Positions 15,559 to 25,195 are shown, numbered from the stretch's first letter. The stretch: DNA of 64,000 nt from Nitratireductor sp. (GCA_017854535.1 JAFMHL010000001.1:91365-155364), one strand, 5' to 3'. Program-made: numbers and translations. The notes: generated by a model from the letters alone, not told the origin.

Positions 15559-17850
15559 ATGAAGTTCCGTTTTCCAATCTTTATTATCGATGAAGATTTT
15601 CGCTCTGATAACTCTTCGGGCATAGGAATACGCGCGCTTTCAGACGCGATCACCAAAGAGGGGTTCGAGGTTGTTGGGGTTACCAGTTATGGCGACCTGT
15701 CGCAATTTGCCCAGCAGCAATCGCGTGCCAGTGCTTTCCTCCTTTCGATTGATGACGAGGAATTTAGCGCTGGTCCGGAAGTTGATCCGGTTGTGGTGAA
15801 TTTGCGGAACTTCATTGAAGAGGTGCGTTGGAAAAATCCTGATGTACCGATTTATGTTTATGGGGAAACCATCACCAGCCGACATTTGCCGAATGACATT
15901 CTGCGCGAGTTACATGGCTTCATTCATATGTTTGAAGATACGCCTGAGTTTATCGCCAAACATATTATCCGGGAAGCAAAAGGCTATTTGGAAAGTATCA
16001 AGCCGCCGTTCTTCAAGGCATTGCTCGAATACGCAGAAGACAGTTCTTACTCGTGGCATTGCCCGGGCCATTCGGGTGGGGTTGCGTTTTTGAAAAGCCC
16101 AATCGGGCAAATGTATCACCAGTTTTATGGTGAGAACATGTTGCGCGCAGATGTGTGCAACGCGGTTGAAGAGCTGGGTCAGCTGCTCGACCATAATGGC
16201 GCGATTGGCGCTTCTGAGCGAAATGCAGCGCGTATTTTCAATGCGGACCACTGTTACTTCGTCACCAATGGAACATCTACTTCAAACAAGATGGTATGGC
16301 ATCATACAGTTGCACCGGACGATGTGGTGGTGGTTGATCGAAACTGCCACAAATCGATTTTGCACAGTATTATCATGACAGGCGCGGTGCCGGTTTTCTT
16401 GAAGCCAACCCGCAATCATTACGGCATTATTGGCCCGATACCCCAGAGCGAGTTCGATGTTGCTTCGATCAAAGAAAAGATTAGGGCAAATCCTTTGCTG
16501 GCCGATGTGGATGCAGATACGGTCAAGCCTCGTATTATGACTCTGACGCAGTCGACCTATGATGGCGTTCTCTACAACACAGAAACGATCAAGGATCAGC
16601 TTGATGGTTATGTGGAGAATTTACATTTTGATGAGGCTTGGTTGCCCCATGCTGCGTTTCACCCATTTTACGGAAATTTCCACTCCATGGGTAAAAAACG
16701 TGAGCGTCCGCGTCACTCTGTGACTTTTGCGACCCAATCCATCCATAAACTATTGGCTGGTATCAGTCAGGCCAGCCATGTACTTGTTCAAGATTCCCAG
16801 GACACAAAACTGGACCGCCATCTGTTTAACGAAGCTTATCTGATGCATACGAGCACCAGTCCACAATATAGTATTATTGCCAGCTGTGATGTGGCGGCTG
16901 CGATGATGGAACCTCCCGGTGGCACCGCGCTTGTTGAAGAGAGCATTGCCGAGGCTTTGGATTTTAGACGCGCTATGCGCAAAGTTGACGCTGAATATGG
17001 CGATGATGATTGGTGGTTTCAGGTTTGGGGTCCTGAGGTATTGGTTGAAGAAGGCGTTGGAGACGCCAAAGATTGGGTTCTAAAACGCACGGATGCTGAT
17101 GGTGTTCAGAAATCAGATGGTGAAGATTCGTGGCATGGCTTTGGTGATATGGCCCCGGGTTTCAACATGCTTGATCCGATCAAAGCGACGATTGTTACGC
17201 CCGGTCTTAATCTTGATGGGCGTTTTGAAGAGAGTGGTATCCCGGCGTCGATTGTTACAAAATATCTGACTGAATACGGAGTGGTGGTCGAGAAAACGGG
17301 CCTCTACAGTTTCTTTATTCTGTTTACCATCGGCATCACCAAAGGCCGTTGGAATACACTTTTAACCGAGTTACAGCAGTTTAAAGATGCCTATGACGGT
17401 AATCAGCCCTTGTGGCGTGTCATGCCGGAATTTTGTAAAAAACAGCCGCGTTATGAAAAAATGGGGTTGCGTGATCTTTGTCAGCATGTGCATCAACTTT
17501 ACGCAAAATATGATGTGGCGATTTTATCAACGGATATGTATTTGAGCGAACTTCAACCGGCGATGAAACCTTCTGACGCATTTGCCCATATCGCACGTCG
17601 AACAACAGAACGCGTTGCCATTGATGATCTTGAAGGGCGCATAACGACAAGCTTGGTAACACCTTATCCTCCAGGTATTCCGTTATTGATTCCAGGCGAA
17701 GTGTTCAATGCGAAGATCGTTCAATATCTCAAATTCAACCGCGAATTCGAACGGGAATGCCCGGGATTTGAGACTGATATTCACGGTTTGGTTCATGAAG
17801 TCGGCGAAGACGGCGTTATGCAATATTTCGCCGACTGCGTGGCAAAATAA
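15559..17850 (+). CDS. Orn/Lys/Arg decarboxylase, fold-type I PLP enzyme
   Basis: Large PLP-dependent basic amino acid decarboxylase of 763 residues, with the domain order of the bacterial biodegradative/inducible family. The N-terminal response-regulator-like wing domain (residues about 1-130) opens with FPIFIIDEDFRSD. The PLP-binding core has SWHCPGHSGGVAF, the NGTSTSNKMVWH loop, LHFDEAWLPHA and the Schiff-base lysine K397 in ATQSIHKLLAG. The C-terminal domain has TPYPPGIPLLIPGE. The product would be agmatine, cadaverine or putrescine plus CO2; substrate cannot be decided by eye. It is closely similar to the rhizobial proteins annotated arginine/lysine/ornithine decarboxylase. An AGGAGAG box precedes the ATG. 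Likely roles are polyamine supply or acid tolerance. Confidence 0.94.
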   Translation: MKFRFPIFIIDEDFRSDNSSGIGIRALSDAITKEGFEVVGVTSYGDLSQFAQQQSRASAFLLSIDDEEFSAGPEVDPVVVNLRNFIEEVRWKNPDVPIYVYGETITSRHLPNDILRELHGFIHMFEDTPEFIAKHIIREAKGYLESIKPPFFKALLEYAEDSSYSWHCPGHSGGVAFLKSPIGQMYHQFYGENMLRADVCNAVEELGQLLDHNGAIGASERNAARIFNADHCYFVTNGTSTSNKMVWHHTVAPDDVVVVDRNCHKSILHSIIMTGAVPVFLKPTRNHYGIIGPIPQSEFDVASIKEKIRANPLLADVDADTVKPRIMTLTQSTYDGVLYNTETIKDQLDGYVENLHFDEAWLPHAAFHPFYGNFHSMGKKRERPRHSVTFATQSIHKLLAGISQASHVLVQDSQDTKLDRHLFNEAYLMHTSTSPQYSIIASCDVAAAMMEPPGGTALVEESIAEALDFRRAMRKVDAEYGDDDWWFQVWGPEVLVEEGVGDAKDWVLKRTDADGVQKSDGEDSWHGFGDMAPGFNMLDPIKATIVTPGLNLDGRFEESGIPASIVTKYLTEYGVVVEKTGLYSFFILFTIGITKGRWNTLLTELQQFKDAYDGNQPLWRVMPEFCKKQPRYEKMGLRDLCQHVHQLYAKYDVAILSTDMYLSELQPAMKPSDAFAHIARRTTERVAIDDLEGRITTSLVTPYPPGIPLLIPGEVFNAKIVQYLKFNREFERECPGFETDIHGLVHEVGEDGVMQYFADCVAK

Positions 17851-18846
17851 AACGTTTCGAGAGTTATGAAGTCTCGTTTCTCAACAATCTGACAAATTTG
17901 ATTTGTTGCATTCAGTCTTTACGTGGGATGATTTAGTTTCATATGTCGATAGTATTCCCAGCGTGTAGGGATGGGGTCTTAGCGTATTAGAGGAAACTAA
18001 ATTGAACAGCGCGTTCAATTCAGCTGACATTTTATTGGCATTGGACAGGGCTATCAAGAGCAGGGCTTTTGAGCGCTCCGAACGTGCGCGCGATTTACTG
18101 GAATACCTGGTCAACTAAGACCTTGCGGGCAAACGCGATGGCATCAAGGGCTTCTCTATTGCAATGGATGTTTTTGGCAAAGGCGCTGACTTTGATCCTG
18201 CCACTGACCCGCTGGTTCGTGTTCATGCAGGGCGGCTGCGGGAATTGCTTTCCAACTATTATGCATAAGAAGGCAAAGATGAGCCCATTGTAATCTCCAT
18301 ACCGACAGGACGGCATGTGCCTGCCTATGCCGATGGGGCTTCATCTATTGCGAAAGAAAATAAAGACGAATTAAGCGTGGCAGTTGAAGATATCTCGTCC
18401 GGGGAACCGTCTGTTGCTAAACAGGAGCTAGCCCCATCGATACGAAGAAGTGGGTTTTCTATCCGTAAAATAGCACTCATGTTTCTTGCCATCTTGGCTC
18501 TTGGATTGGTTGCTTTATTTATTACTGATATCCCATACTGACTGTGGAATAGGGTAACTGTTGATCGCAAAGATGCCATTCAAGATGTTCGCGCCAGTGC
18601 ATCGCAACTGCCTGTGGTTCAAGTTATTACTGATGTTGAAGATCAGGGGTTGGTGGCTTTTGCTGATAGACTGAATTCAGGACTGTCGGCATTTGACACA
18701 ATCACTACATTACAGACGCGACCTCTTAGTGTTTTGGATAGAAGGCGCGGGCAGTGGGGAGAAGTGGCTCGGGAGTTTTGAACAGCTGATATAAGTGGAA
18801 TTTCGACCTGTATCTGGCACGATGTGCCGAACACAGGAGAACTCTC

Positions 18847-19161
18847 ATGGCCCGACGTCCTCGTCGCAATCACACATCCGCTTTCAAATCGAAGGTAGCA
18901 CTTGCCGCCATTCGTGGCGAACAGACATTGGGTGATCTTGCCCGACAATACGATGTCCACCCCAACCAGATCAAACAGTGGCGTGATCAACTTCTCGAAG
19001 GAGCGGTTGGTGTTTTTGATCAGCCCGGCAAGGCGGTGAAGGAAGACCCGCAGGTTGATGTAAAAACCCTACATGCCAAGATTGGTGAACTGACCTTGGA
19101 GAATGATTTTTTAGAAGGAGCGCTCACCAAGGCGGGATTGTTGAGCGCAAAGAATGATTGA
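18847..19161 (+). CDS. IS3-family transposase OrfA
   Basis: DNA-binding subunit of 104 residues. It has the typical basic start MARRPRRNHTSAFKSKVALA, a helix-turn-helix around residues 25-50 (LGDLARQYDVHPNQIKQWRD), and a C-terminal leucine-zipper-like helix (LHAKIGELTLENDFLEGAL). It overlaps orfB by 8 bases (ATGATTGA), the usual setting for programmed frameshifting to make OrfAB. This frame itself looks intact. Confidence 0.93.
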   Translation: MARRPRRNHTSAFKSKVALAAIRGEQTLGDLARQYDVHPNQIKQWRDQLLEGAVGVFDQPGKAVKEDPQVDVKTLHAKIGELTLENDFLEGALTKAGLLSAKND

Positions 19162-19983
19162 CCGTTCCCACACATTGTCACTTACCCGGCAAGCCAGAGC
19201 CTTGGGTATGAGCCGGGGTACCGTCTATTATTTGCCACGGCCAGCATCTGAAGTTGATCTGGCCCTGATGCAACGTATCGATGAATTGCATCTGGATTAT
19301 CCGTTTGCGGGAAGTCGTATGTTGCAAGGATTGCTGATCGGGGAAGGCAATAAGATTGGTCGTGTCAAAGTGCGCAATCTCATGAAGCGCATGGGGATTG
19401 AGTCTATCTACCGCCGCCCAAACACTTCGAAGCCCGCACCTGGTCACAAGATCTATCCCTACCTGTTGCGCGAGTTACCGGTTACCCGCCCCAACCAGGT
19501 TTGGGCAATAGTTATCACATACATTCCCATGGCCCGGGGCTATGTCTATCTGGCAGCTGTGGTCGACTGGTACACTCGCCGAGTTCTGTCGTGGCGATTG
19601 TCTATTACATTGGAAACGGCTTTCTGCATCGAAGCGGTTGAAGACGCCATGGTCAAACATGGCAAGCTGACATCTTCAATACAGATCAAGGATCGCAGTT
19701 CACGTCTATTGCCTTCATCAAAATGCTGACGGAAGCCGGTATCAAAATATCTATGGATGGTAAGGGTGCCTGGCGCGACAATGTCTTTGTTGAACGGTTC
19801 TGGCGAACCATTAAATACGAGGAGGTCTATCTAAGGGCTTATGAAAATGTACCGCAAGCAAGGAGAGAAATCGGCAAATACATCACCTTCTACAACACCA
19901 AACGTCTCCACTCATCGCTTGACGGGCACACACCCGATCAGGTTTACTTCAACGCGCTGAAACTAATCCCGGTGGCAGCATAA
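19154..19983 (+). pseudogene. IS3-family transposase OrfB, frameshifted and lacking the first catalytic Asp
   Basis: DDE integrase-fold subunit in two frames, 19154-19729 and 19723-19983. After the stretch EAVEDAMVKHGK a one-base loss near 19669 throws the frame; the correct continuation (DIFNTDQGSQFTS) is readable in the neighbouring frame and leads into KGAWRDNVFVERFWRTIKYE, which contains the catalytic Glu. Independently, the first catalytic Asp is missing: related elements read WAMDITYIPMARG, here the sequence is WAIVITYIPMARG. Either change should abolish activity, so the element has been dead for some time. Confidence 0.9.
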
Positions 19984-20861
19984 CAAAGGTCGAATCCCAC
20001 TTATAGAGCAGGAACAACCTGTTCAGAAAAACCGATCCACTTCTGGGTGATCTTGAATATAGTTTGAAACTTACGAAAACCGGGAACAATTCTGCTGCCG
20101 GTAATCCAATTATTTTGGTTGAATTGCTCAGCCTTGCCGAAAACAAGGTTATGCGAGCTGAAGAATACCCCATTGATATCTGGGACTAGCCCGAAAACAC
20201 TCGACTTGTTGCGCAGAAATTAACAAATGTCGCCTCGCAGGAGGGGAGCATATATGCGGATATCATTGCCAAAGGTGACACCAACCCCGTCATGGATTGC
20301 TTGGGCAAGGTGCGAACCTATTATGGGTTGAGTAATCGGAACACACACAAGATTGCTTATGAATGCACAAAAGCATTGAGTGAACAGGAAGGTGTTTCCG
20401 GACTGATTTTAGCAACTTATGGCGGGTTGATCGCAGAAGCCGCTGGAAAGTCTTACGACTATTCCGATCTGCCAGATGAGCCGGAAGAAGCTATGCGTTT
20501 GGCGCTGAACACAGCCTTGAAGGGTGGTGATTTAGATCCGTTGAGCGCACGAGCAGCAAGAGAAGTTGGGTTTGTATATTCTTGGCAGGGGGCCTTTTCA
20601 TTCATGTCGGAATGGTTTGCCAGAGCCAATGAATTAAACCCGAATGATACGAGCGTTGCGGCTTCTTATGGGTATGGGTTGGTGCTTTCTGGTGAATATG
20701 CCAAAGCAATACCAATTTTCAAAAATGCCATCGGTGCAAGCACGCGCCACCCATCATGGTGGGATTTTTATTTCGCCATCGCTTTGTTGATGGAAGAGCG
20801 GTTTGAAGAAGCAAATGAAGCGATCATTCCTATGGGATTGTCAAAACGCAGCCTGCTTTAT

Positions 20862-20889
20862 TCAATGCTCAATGCTCAATGCTCAATGC
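20862..20889 (+). repeat. 7-bp tandem repeat (TCAATGC, four perfect copies)
   Basis: Four exact copies of TCAATGC at 20862-20868, 20869-20875, 20876-20882 and 20883-20889, inside the pseudogene. The protein frame before the repeat and the frame after it differ; removing two copies restores a smooth reading (SLLYSMLNAVLAYRLG). This suggests slipped-strand expansion from two to four units. Confidence 0.93.
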
Positions 20890-21171
20890 CGTGCTGGCCT
20901 ATCGTCTGGGTAATCGCCATCGCTCGGCTTTTCTTGTTCGTTCGCTTCGCGAGCGTTATCCAAAATTTGCAGCTGACCCGCGTGGAAATTTTCAAAACCG
21001 ACATTTTCCTCAAGATCTGATAAACAATCTTGTTGAAGCATTGGAAAAGTCCGGTTTGAAGGGCAATCGGTGAATTGCACTTAAATGCTGTATTTAACCG
21101 TCAAATGGTCTATATTAAGGTATTATTAACCATTGTTGGCCGCCGATTGGGGGTGCCAGCTTGGAGGGCGC

Positions 21172-21789
21172 ATGTCTGAAATTGAATTTGATGCAAAACA
21201 AATAGAGCGTAAAGTCAGTGATTTAGCTGAAGCAATGGAGCGTGTTCGCGATGATCAAGCTTCGCGCTATGATGTCGTTGTGGATATGAAACAGGCCAGC
21301 CATGCACGCTTGGAATTGCTGGCGCAGGATTTGCAGCCTGTCTTCAAAGATTTGCCTGATGACAATGATCAATTCGAATTCGCGCTGACTAATGGCGAAA
21401 ATGCCCGTCTTTGGATCGATATGACGTCTTTCGTGCGCATGGGCCGTGATCGCCGAGTCTATGAATTTGTGAAAGATACCCGTATGGGCCGCCAAATGCT
21501 CGGTGAATCTGATGATCGTGCGAAAATGGCACGTATTGTTACCCATTATGTTGCAGAGCGGATGCTTGAGCGCGAGCGTATGATCGAAGGTGATTGGGTT
21601 GCCATGGCAAACTATGATTTCTCCGAAGATGAAGCAGCAACATCCGAAAATGCCGCTGCTCCTACAGGCAAAAGCGATTTTTGGGGTGTCATCCTGTGGA
21701 TGTTCTTCGGTGTCCTATTGGGCGCTGCAGCCATGGTGCTTTGGGCTTGGTATGGTGATATACCAAGTTTTCTGAACTCGGTATTGTAA
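21172..21789 (+). CDS. C-terminally membrane-anchored hypothetical protein
   Basis: Protein of 205 residues. The start ATG at 21172 has GGAGG eight bases upstream; a longer frame from 21133 is not supported. Residues 1-60 are charged helix (IERKVSDLAEAMERVRDDQA), followed by a compact domain with FALTNGENARLWIDMTSFV and RMGRDRRVYEFVKDTRMG, then a variable acidic/Ala-rich stretch and a single C-terminal transmembrane helix (about residues 170-192, VILWMFFGVLLGAAAMVLW). So most of the protein is probably cytoplasmic. It looks like a conserved rhizobial unknown. No neighbour suggests a function; it is a stand-alone gene between the pseudogene and a convergent phosphoesterase. Confidence 0.7.
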   Translation: MSEIEFDAKQIERKVSDLAEAMERVRDDQASRYDVVVDMKQASHARLELLAQDLQPVFKDLPDDNDQFEFALTNGENARLWIDMTSFVRMGRDRRVYEFVKDTRMGRQMLGESDDRAKMARIVTHYVAERMLERERMIEGDWVAMANYDFSEDEAATSENAAAPTGKSDFWGVILWMFFGVLLGAAAMVLWAWYGDIPSFLNSVL

Positions 21790-21831
21790 CACTTTCAAAC
21801 ATTTTTGCGTTTATCGCTGAGGCTTTCCTTA

Positions 21832-22731
21832 CTAAAGAACAGTGCTTTCAAGCAATTGAAACTGGGTCGGTGATTGTTCGGACAAGCCATGACGTTCCAG
21901 TGTGATGCGCCAGTTGTCGTTCTTCCGGTTTATTTCAAACAGATTGATGCCTGATGGCGGTTTGTGATGGCCTGGCCACTGAAAAGCAGCTGGCACACAG
22001 ATGACTGGCACTTTTTTGTCGGGCCCTTCAATAAACGCTGTTGTGGCTAAATGGGTATGGCCATGAAGGATAAGATCGGCACCTGCTTGTGCAATTACCA
22101 CTCTAAAGCGTTTGGAACCCAATAGCCGTTTATGGCGGTGTGTGGCATTTTTCTGAGGGGGATGATGGATAAGAACGACGCAACATTGACCTGCTCCGCG
22201 CTCTTCATTCAGCAGCTCCAAAAGTTTCTCGGCTTGTTTGGATTTGAAATATCCAGTCGCCAAAAAGGGTGCAGACGCCCGTGCTGAATTACAGGCAATA
22301 ATCGAAATGTCTCCACGCCGCCGTAGAACCGGATAGTCTTTTTCGCTTGATACTAGTTTGTTGTTGTCGCCGATGATCCAGTTTTGCCAAGCGCACATGG
22401 CCTTGTCACGAGCGCCTCGAACATAGGCATCATGGTTTCCCAATACGACCGTATGGTCTCGCGGTTCCCCTAATAATTCTAACCATTTTTTTGCTGTTTC
22501 GATTTCGGCAGGGAGGCCCAAATTGATCAGGTCACCCGTAATGGCGGTATGATCCGGGTCGAGGGTTTTTAAATAGGCGACAAGATTTTCGGTAATTTCA
22601 GGATGCAATGCGCTTGATCGATTACGCCTGAAATTCACATAGCCTGTGATGCGTTTTGAAAATAATTCGCGGCGCTTTACCTTTGGCAGCGGACCAAGAT
22701 GGATGTCTGAAATGTGAGCGAGACGAAACAT
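21832..22731 (-). CDS. metallophosphoesterase (calcineurin-like)
   Basis: Protein of 299 residues with the complete dimetal phosphoesterase signature: HISDIHLG (Asp9, His11), TGDLINLG, VVLGNHDAY, LIHHPP and GHTHLA. Such enzymes hydrolyse phosphodiesters or phosphomonoesters; members include cAMP phosphodiesterases (CpdA-like) and lipid or nucleotide phosphatases, and the substrate cannot be inferred here. There is no signal peptide, so it is cytoplasmic. The insertion NFRRNRSSALHPEI after the first motif is seen in rhizobial homologues. It converges on the preceding membrane protein gene and diverges from a NUDIX gene. Confidence 0.9.
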   Translation of the reverse strand: MFRLAHISDIHLGPLPKVKRRELFSKRITGYVNFRRNRSSALHPEITENLVAYLKTLDPDHTAITGDLINLGLPAEIETAKKWLELLGEPRDHTVVLGNHDAYVRGARDKAMCAWQNWIIGDNNKLVSSEKDYPVLRRRGDISIIACNSARASAPFLATGYFKSKQAEKLLELLNEERGAGQCCVVLIHHPPQKNATHRHKRLLGSKRFRVVIAQAGADLILHGHTHLATTAFIEGPDKKVPVICVPAAFQWPGHHKPPSGINLFEINRKNDNWRITLERHGLSEQSPTQFQLLESTVL

Positions 22732-22827
22732 ATATAGGCTCTAGATGAGAGGAAGTTGGCAAGCAAGTGTCTTTGTTATACTCCTCATTGGCGCTGCTTG
22801 GCGAAGATAAAATAAAGTAGGCCCAAC

Positions 22828-23283
22828 ATGCAAAAAATTAGACATCGATTGTTTCATCTTTGGTTCCTGATATCGAGACCGATGACCCTGGGCGTGCGTG
22901 TTATTGTATGTACAAAAGAGAACGAAGTTTTACTGGTTCGCCATACCTATGTGTCGGGGTGGCATCTTCCTGGGGGAGGTGTTGAGCGCGGTGAGACAAC
23001 TTGTGATGCCGCCATCAAAGAACTGATCCAAGAGACCAATGTCCAAGTCATAGGGGATTTGAAACTCCTATCCATGCATGCAAATTGGAAGGCCTCAAAG
23101 CGCGATCATGTGGCCGTTTACAAGTGCGAGGAATGGGAGGTGACCAAGCCATTCACTCCCAATAGAGAGATTGCTGAAATCGGATTTTTCCCGCTCAATG
23201 CGCTTCCTGAGGATACGACAACGGGCACTAGGGCAAGGCTTGATGAATTATCAGGCAAAGCACCACATTCCCCTTACTGGTGA
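22828..23283 (+). CDS. NUDIX hydrolase with imperfect Nudix box
   Basis: Protein of 151 residues with a NUDIX fold. The box reads GGVERGETTCDAAIKELIQE followed by TNV; compared with the consensus Gx5Ex7REUxEExGU it has Lys for Arg, Gln for the first Glu of the EE pair and Asn for Gly. The remaining metal-binding Glu residues are present, so activity is possible but may differ. The N-terminal 20 residues are hydrophobic/basic (HRLFHLWFLISRPMTLGVRV), a feature of a subgroup often lying next to phosphoesterases or membrane genes. The substrate is unknown. It is divergent from the metallophosphoesterase with about 96 bp between the two. Confidence 0.82.
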   Translation: MQKIRHRLFHLWFLISRPMTLGVRVIVCTKENEVLLVRHTYVSGWHLPGGGVERGETTCDAAIKELIQETNVQVIGDLKLLSMHANWKASKRDHVAVYKCEEWEVTKPFTPNREIAEIGFFPLNALPEDTTTGTRARLDELSGKAPHSPYW

Positions 23284-23367
23284 GTGTTTTCTTCCTAGTT
23301 AAAGTCTTGAATCAGAGTCAGAATTATTCAATAAGCCATTGAAATTATATATTAATTCAATCCTATG

Positions 23368-24348
23368 CTAAGAGAATTTTGCGCGATCATGGGGGCGTTC
23401 AAAACCCAGATGGGGTCCCTTTGGTGTGATCCGAGTTGGATTGATGGTCTCATGGCTCTGGTAATAATGGTTCTTGATGTGTCCCATGTGGACCGTATCT
23501 TTGATGCCAGGGATTTGGAAAATATCGCGGGTGTAGTTTGAAAGATTTGGGTAGTCCTCGATCCGCTGACGATTGCATTTAAAGTGCCCGACATAGACCG
23601 CATCAAAGCGAACCAGTGTTGCAAAAAATCGGATATCTGCCTCAGTTATTTCGTTACCAACCAGATAACGTGTTTTGCCAAGCCGTTCTTCCATCACATC
23701 CAAAGTTTCAAACAATGCATCGAAGGCTTCTTCATAAGGTTCTGATTTTGTAGCAAATCCGCATTTGTAAACGCCGTTGTTTACGGTGTTATAAATCCGG
23801 TCATTGATGGGGTCAATTTCAACTCGCAAGGTTTCTGGATAATAGTCACCTTTGGTTGCACCTATCTCGTCAAATGCTGAATTAAACATTCGGATAATCT
23901 CTGACGATTCGTTTGAGACAATCGTATTCTTTTGCTTGTCCCACAAAACCGGAACGGTCACTCGACCTGAAAAATCTGGAACAGCAGAAGTGTAGATTTG
24001 ATGCATCCGGCTTGCGTTATGAATTGGGTCGGGGATTGCTCCATCACGCTCGGAAAATTCCCATCCTTCTTTTCCCATGAACCAATCGACGACGGAAACT
24101 GAAATCATGTCTTCAATTTTTTTTAGGTTACGGAACATCAAGGTACGATGGGCCCAAGGACAGGCATATGAAACATATAGATGATAACGGCCTGACTCAG
24201 CTTTAAATCCGCCATCACCTGTTGGGCCAGCTGATCCGTCAGCCGTCACCCAATTTCGAAATTTCGCATCCGTTCTTTTGAAGGCGCCGCCGGTCTCCTT
24301 GGTATCATACCACTGGTCATGCCAAACGCCGTCAATCAATAAACCCAT
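23368..24348 (-). CDS. glutathionyl-hydroquinone reductase (GST omega/xi type)
   Basis: Reduces glutathionyl-hydroquinones using glutathione; a cytoplasmic GST-fold enzyme of 326 residues (YqjG/PcpF family). The catalytic Cys63 lies in YACPWAHRTL, the family hallmark. SSEIIRMFNSAFDE, the ERLGKTRYLVGNEITEADIR segment and the C-terminal HYYQSHETINPTRI-PKGP block are all typical. I chose the ATG at 24348 because AAGGAG lies upstream and the protein then starts MGLLIDGVWHD like its relatives; the frame extends upstream to 24453 without support. It is a single gene between a NUDIX and an acetyltransferase gene. Confidence 0.93.
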   Translation of the reverse strand: MGLLIDGVWHDQWYDTKETGGAFKRTDAKFRNWVTADGSAGPTGDGGFKAESGRYHLYVSYACPWAHRTLMFRNLKKIEDMISVSVVDWFMGKEGWEFSERDGAIPDPIHNASRMHQIYTSAVPDFSGRVTVPVLWDKQKNTIVSNESSEIIRMFNSAFDEIGATKGDYYPETLRVEIDPINDRIYNTVNNGVYKCGFATKSEPYEEAFDALFETLDVMEERLGKTRYLVGNEITEADIRFFATLVRFDAVYVGHFKCNRQRIEDYPNLSNYTRDIFQIPGIKDTVHMGHIKNHYYQSHETINPTRITPKGPHLGFERPHDRAKFS

Positions 24349-24653
24349 GTTCAAACTCCTTATTGTGTTCTTGCTAACATAGGGATTTAGAGCGGCTGGT
24401 AAACCATTTGCTTTGTGAACGATGCGTTCAAAATTTTTCTGAGTGGGCTTCATAATATTTCAACTGGACGGATTTTATGGACCGTGATAGCGCTACCCCC
24501 CTACAGATGAGGCAGATATGTGTTTTTTTAACCGACGAAGAAATTGAATGACTTTCCATGCTGATGGGCATGGGGTTGTTTGACGTCGGCTGATTGATCT
24601 GGGATTCCAAACTTTCAAGCCAGTACCTCCAAGAATATATTCAGGCTTGAATC

Positions 24654-25175
24654 ATGAACACCCAACACACTTTTACGGATATTTTGATACGTCACGAAAC
24701 AGCTGATGATTTAGCTGATGTGGAAACGCTTGGGGCCAAGACCTTTGGCCCCGGACGGTTTTCGCGTGCCTCCTTCCGTCTTCGCGAGGGTGTAGCTCCC
24801 GATACGGGCTTGTGTTTTGTTGCAGAATGCAGGGGCGGTATTGCGGGATCCGTGCGTATGACCCATATTCTGATTGGGGATAAACGGGCGCTTGTTCTGG
24901 GGCCGTTGATGATTTCGCCATCCTTCAGCAATCTGGGAATTGGCCGCGAATTGATGAACCGTGCCCTGTGGGATGCATTTAGTCATGGTCATCGTTTTGT
25001 CGTATTGGTTGGAGACTACGCTTATTATCGTGGCTTCGGGTTTGAAAGAATTCCCCATGGCCAAATCACTTTTCCTGGCCCTGCCGATCCACAACGTATC
25101 TTGGGCTGTGAGTTTTTCGAAGGGATCACGGACGAGTATCGCGGTGAAACCAAACGGTATTTTGGAAAGATTTAG
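24654..25175 (+). CDS. GNAT-family N-acetyltransferase
   Basis: Protein of 173 residues with the GNAT fold: the acetyl-CoA-binding loop motif A is visible as LMISPSFSNLGIGRELMNRA, preceded by a VRMTHILIG-type strand, and followed by FVVLVGDYAYYRGFGFE, characteristic of the YhbS-like subgroup. The C-terminal ILGCEFFEG also fits that subgroup. The acetyl acceptor (protein, amine or antibiotic) is unknown. It converges on the large membrane protein of the MoxR operon with 20 bp between stops. Confidence 0.88.
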   Translation: MNTQHTFTDILIRHETADDLADVETLGAKTFGPGRFSRASFRLREGVAPDTGLCFVAECRGGIAGSVRMTHILIGDKRALVLGPLMISPSFSNLGIGRELMNRALWDAFSHGHRFVVLVGDYAYYRGFGFERIPHGQITFPGPADPQRILGCEFFEGITDEYRGETKRYFGKI

Positions 25176-25195
25176 TTATCTTGCGGAGAGGGGAC

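Larger units (their letters stand above)
18785..20011 (+). mobile_element. IS3-family insertion sequence, inactive
   Basis: Element of about 1.2 kb inside a pseudogene. Imperfect terminal inverted repeats are visible: TATAAGTGGAATTTCGACCT at 18790-18809 and the reverse complement of AAGGTCGAATCCCACTTATA at 19986-20005. The pentamer GAACA at 18780-18784 and 20012-20016 may be the target duplication, although IS3 elements usually make 3-4 bp duplications. It carries orfA and orfB in the standard overlapping arrangement. The transposase is broken twice (see orfB), so it could move only with help in trans. Confidence 0.88.
18002..21073 (+). pseudogene. degraded membrane protein with DNA-binding-like N-terminus and TPR-like C-terminus
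   Basis: One ancestral gene, now broken. From a TTG at 18002 the frame reads through in-frame stops at 18116-18118, about 18266 and 18539-18541, is interrupted by an IS element at 18785-20011, meets another stop (TAG) near 20188, and finally shifts frame in a 7-bp repeat at 20862-20889 before ending KSGLKGNR at 21073. The N-terminal part contains GADFDPATDPLVRVHAGRLR, known to me from rhizobial proteins annotated as adenylate-cyclase-like or TPR proteins. One membrane helix follows around 18470-18535. The C-terminal part (20292-20860) has TPR-like helical pairs (WFARANELNPNDTSVAASYG, EYAKAIPIFKNAI). The stops are single codons inside a preserved frame, which indicates a long period without selection. 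No function is expected. Confidence 0.8.

Noticed and set aside
18002-18541. Stop-codon readthrough (recoding) in the 18 kb gene
   Set aside because: Stops are of all three types, spread through the gene, and accompanied by an IS insertion and frameshift; decay is simpler.
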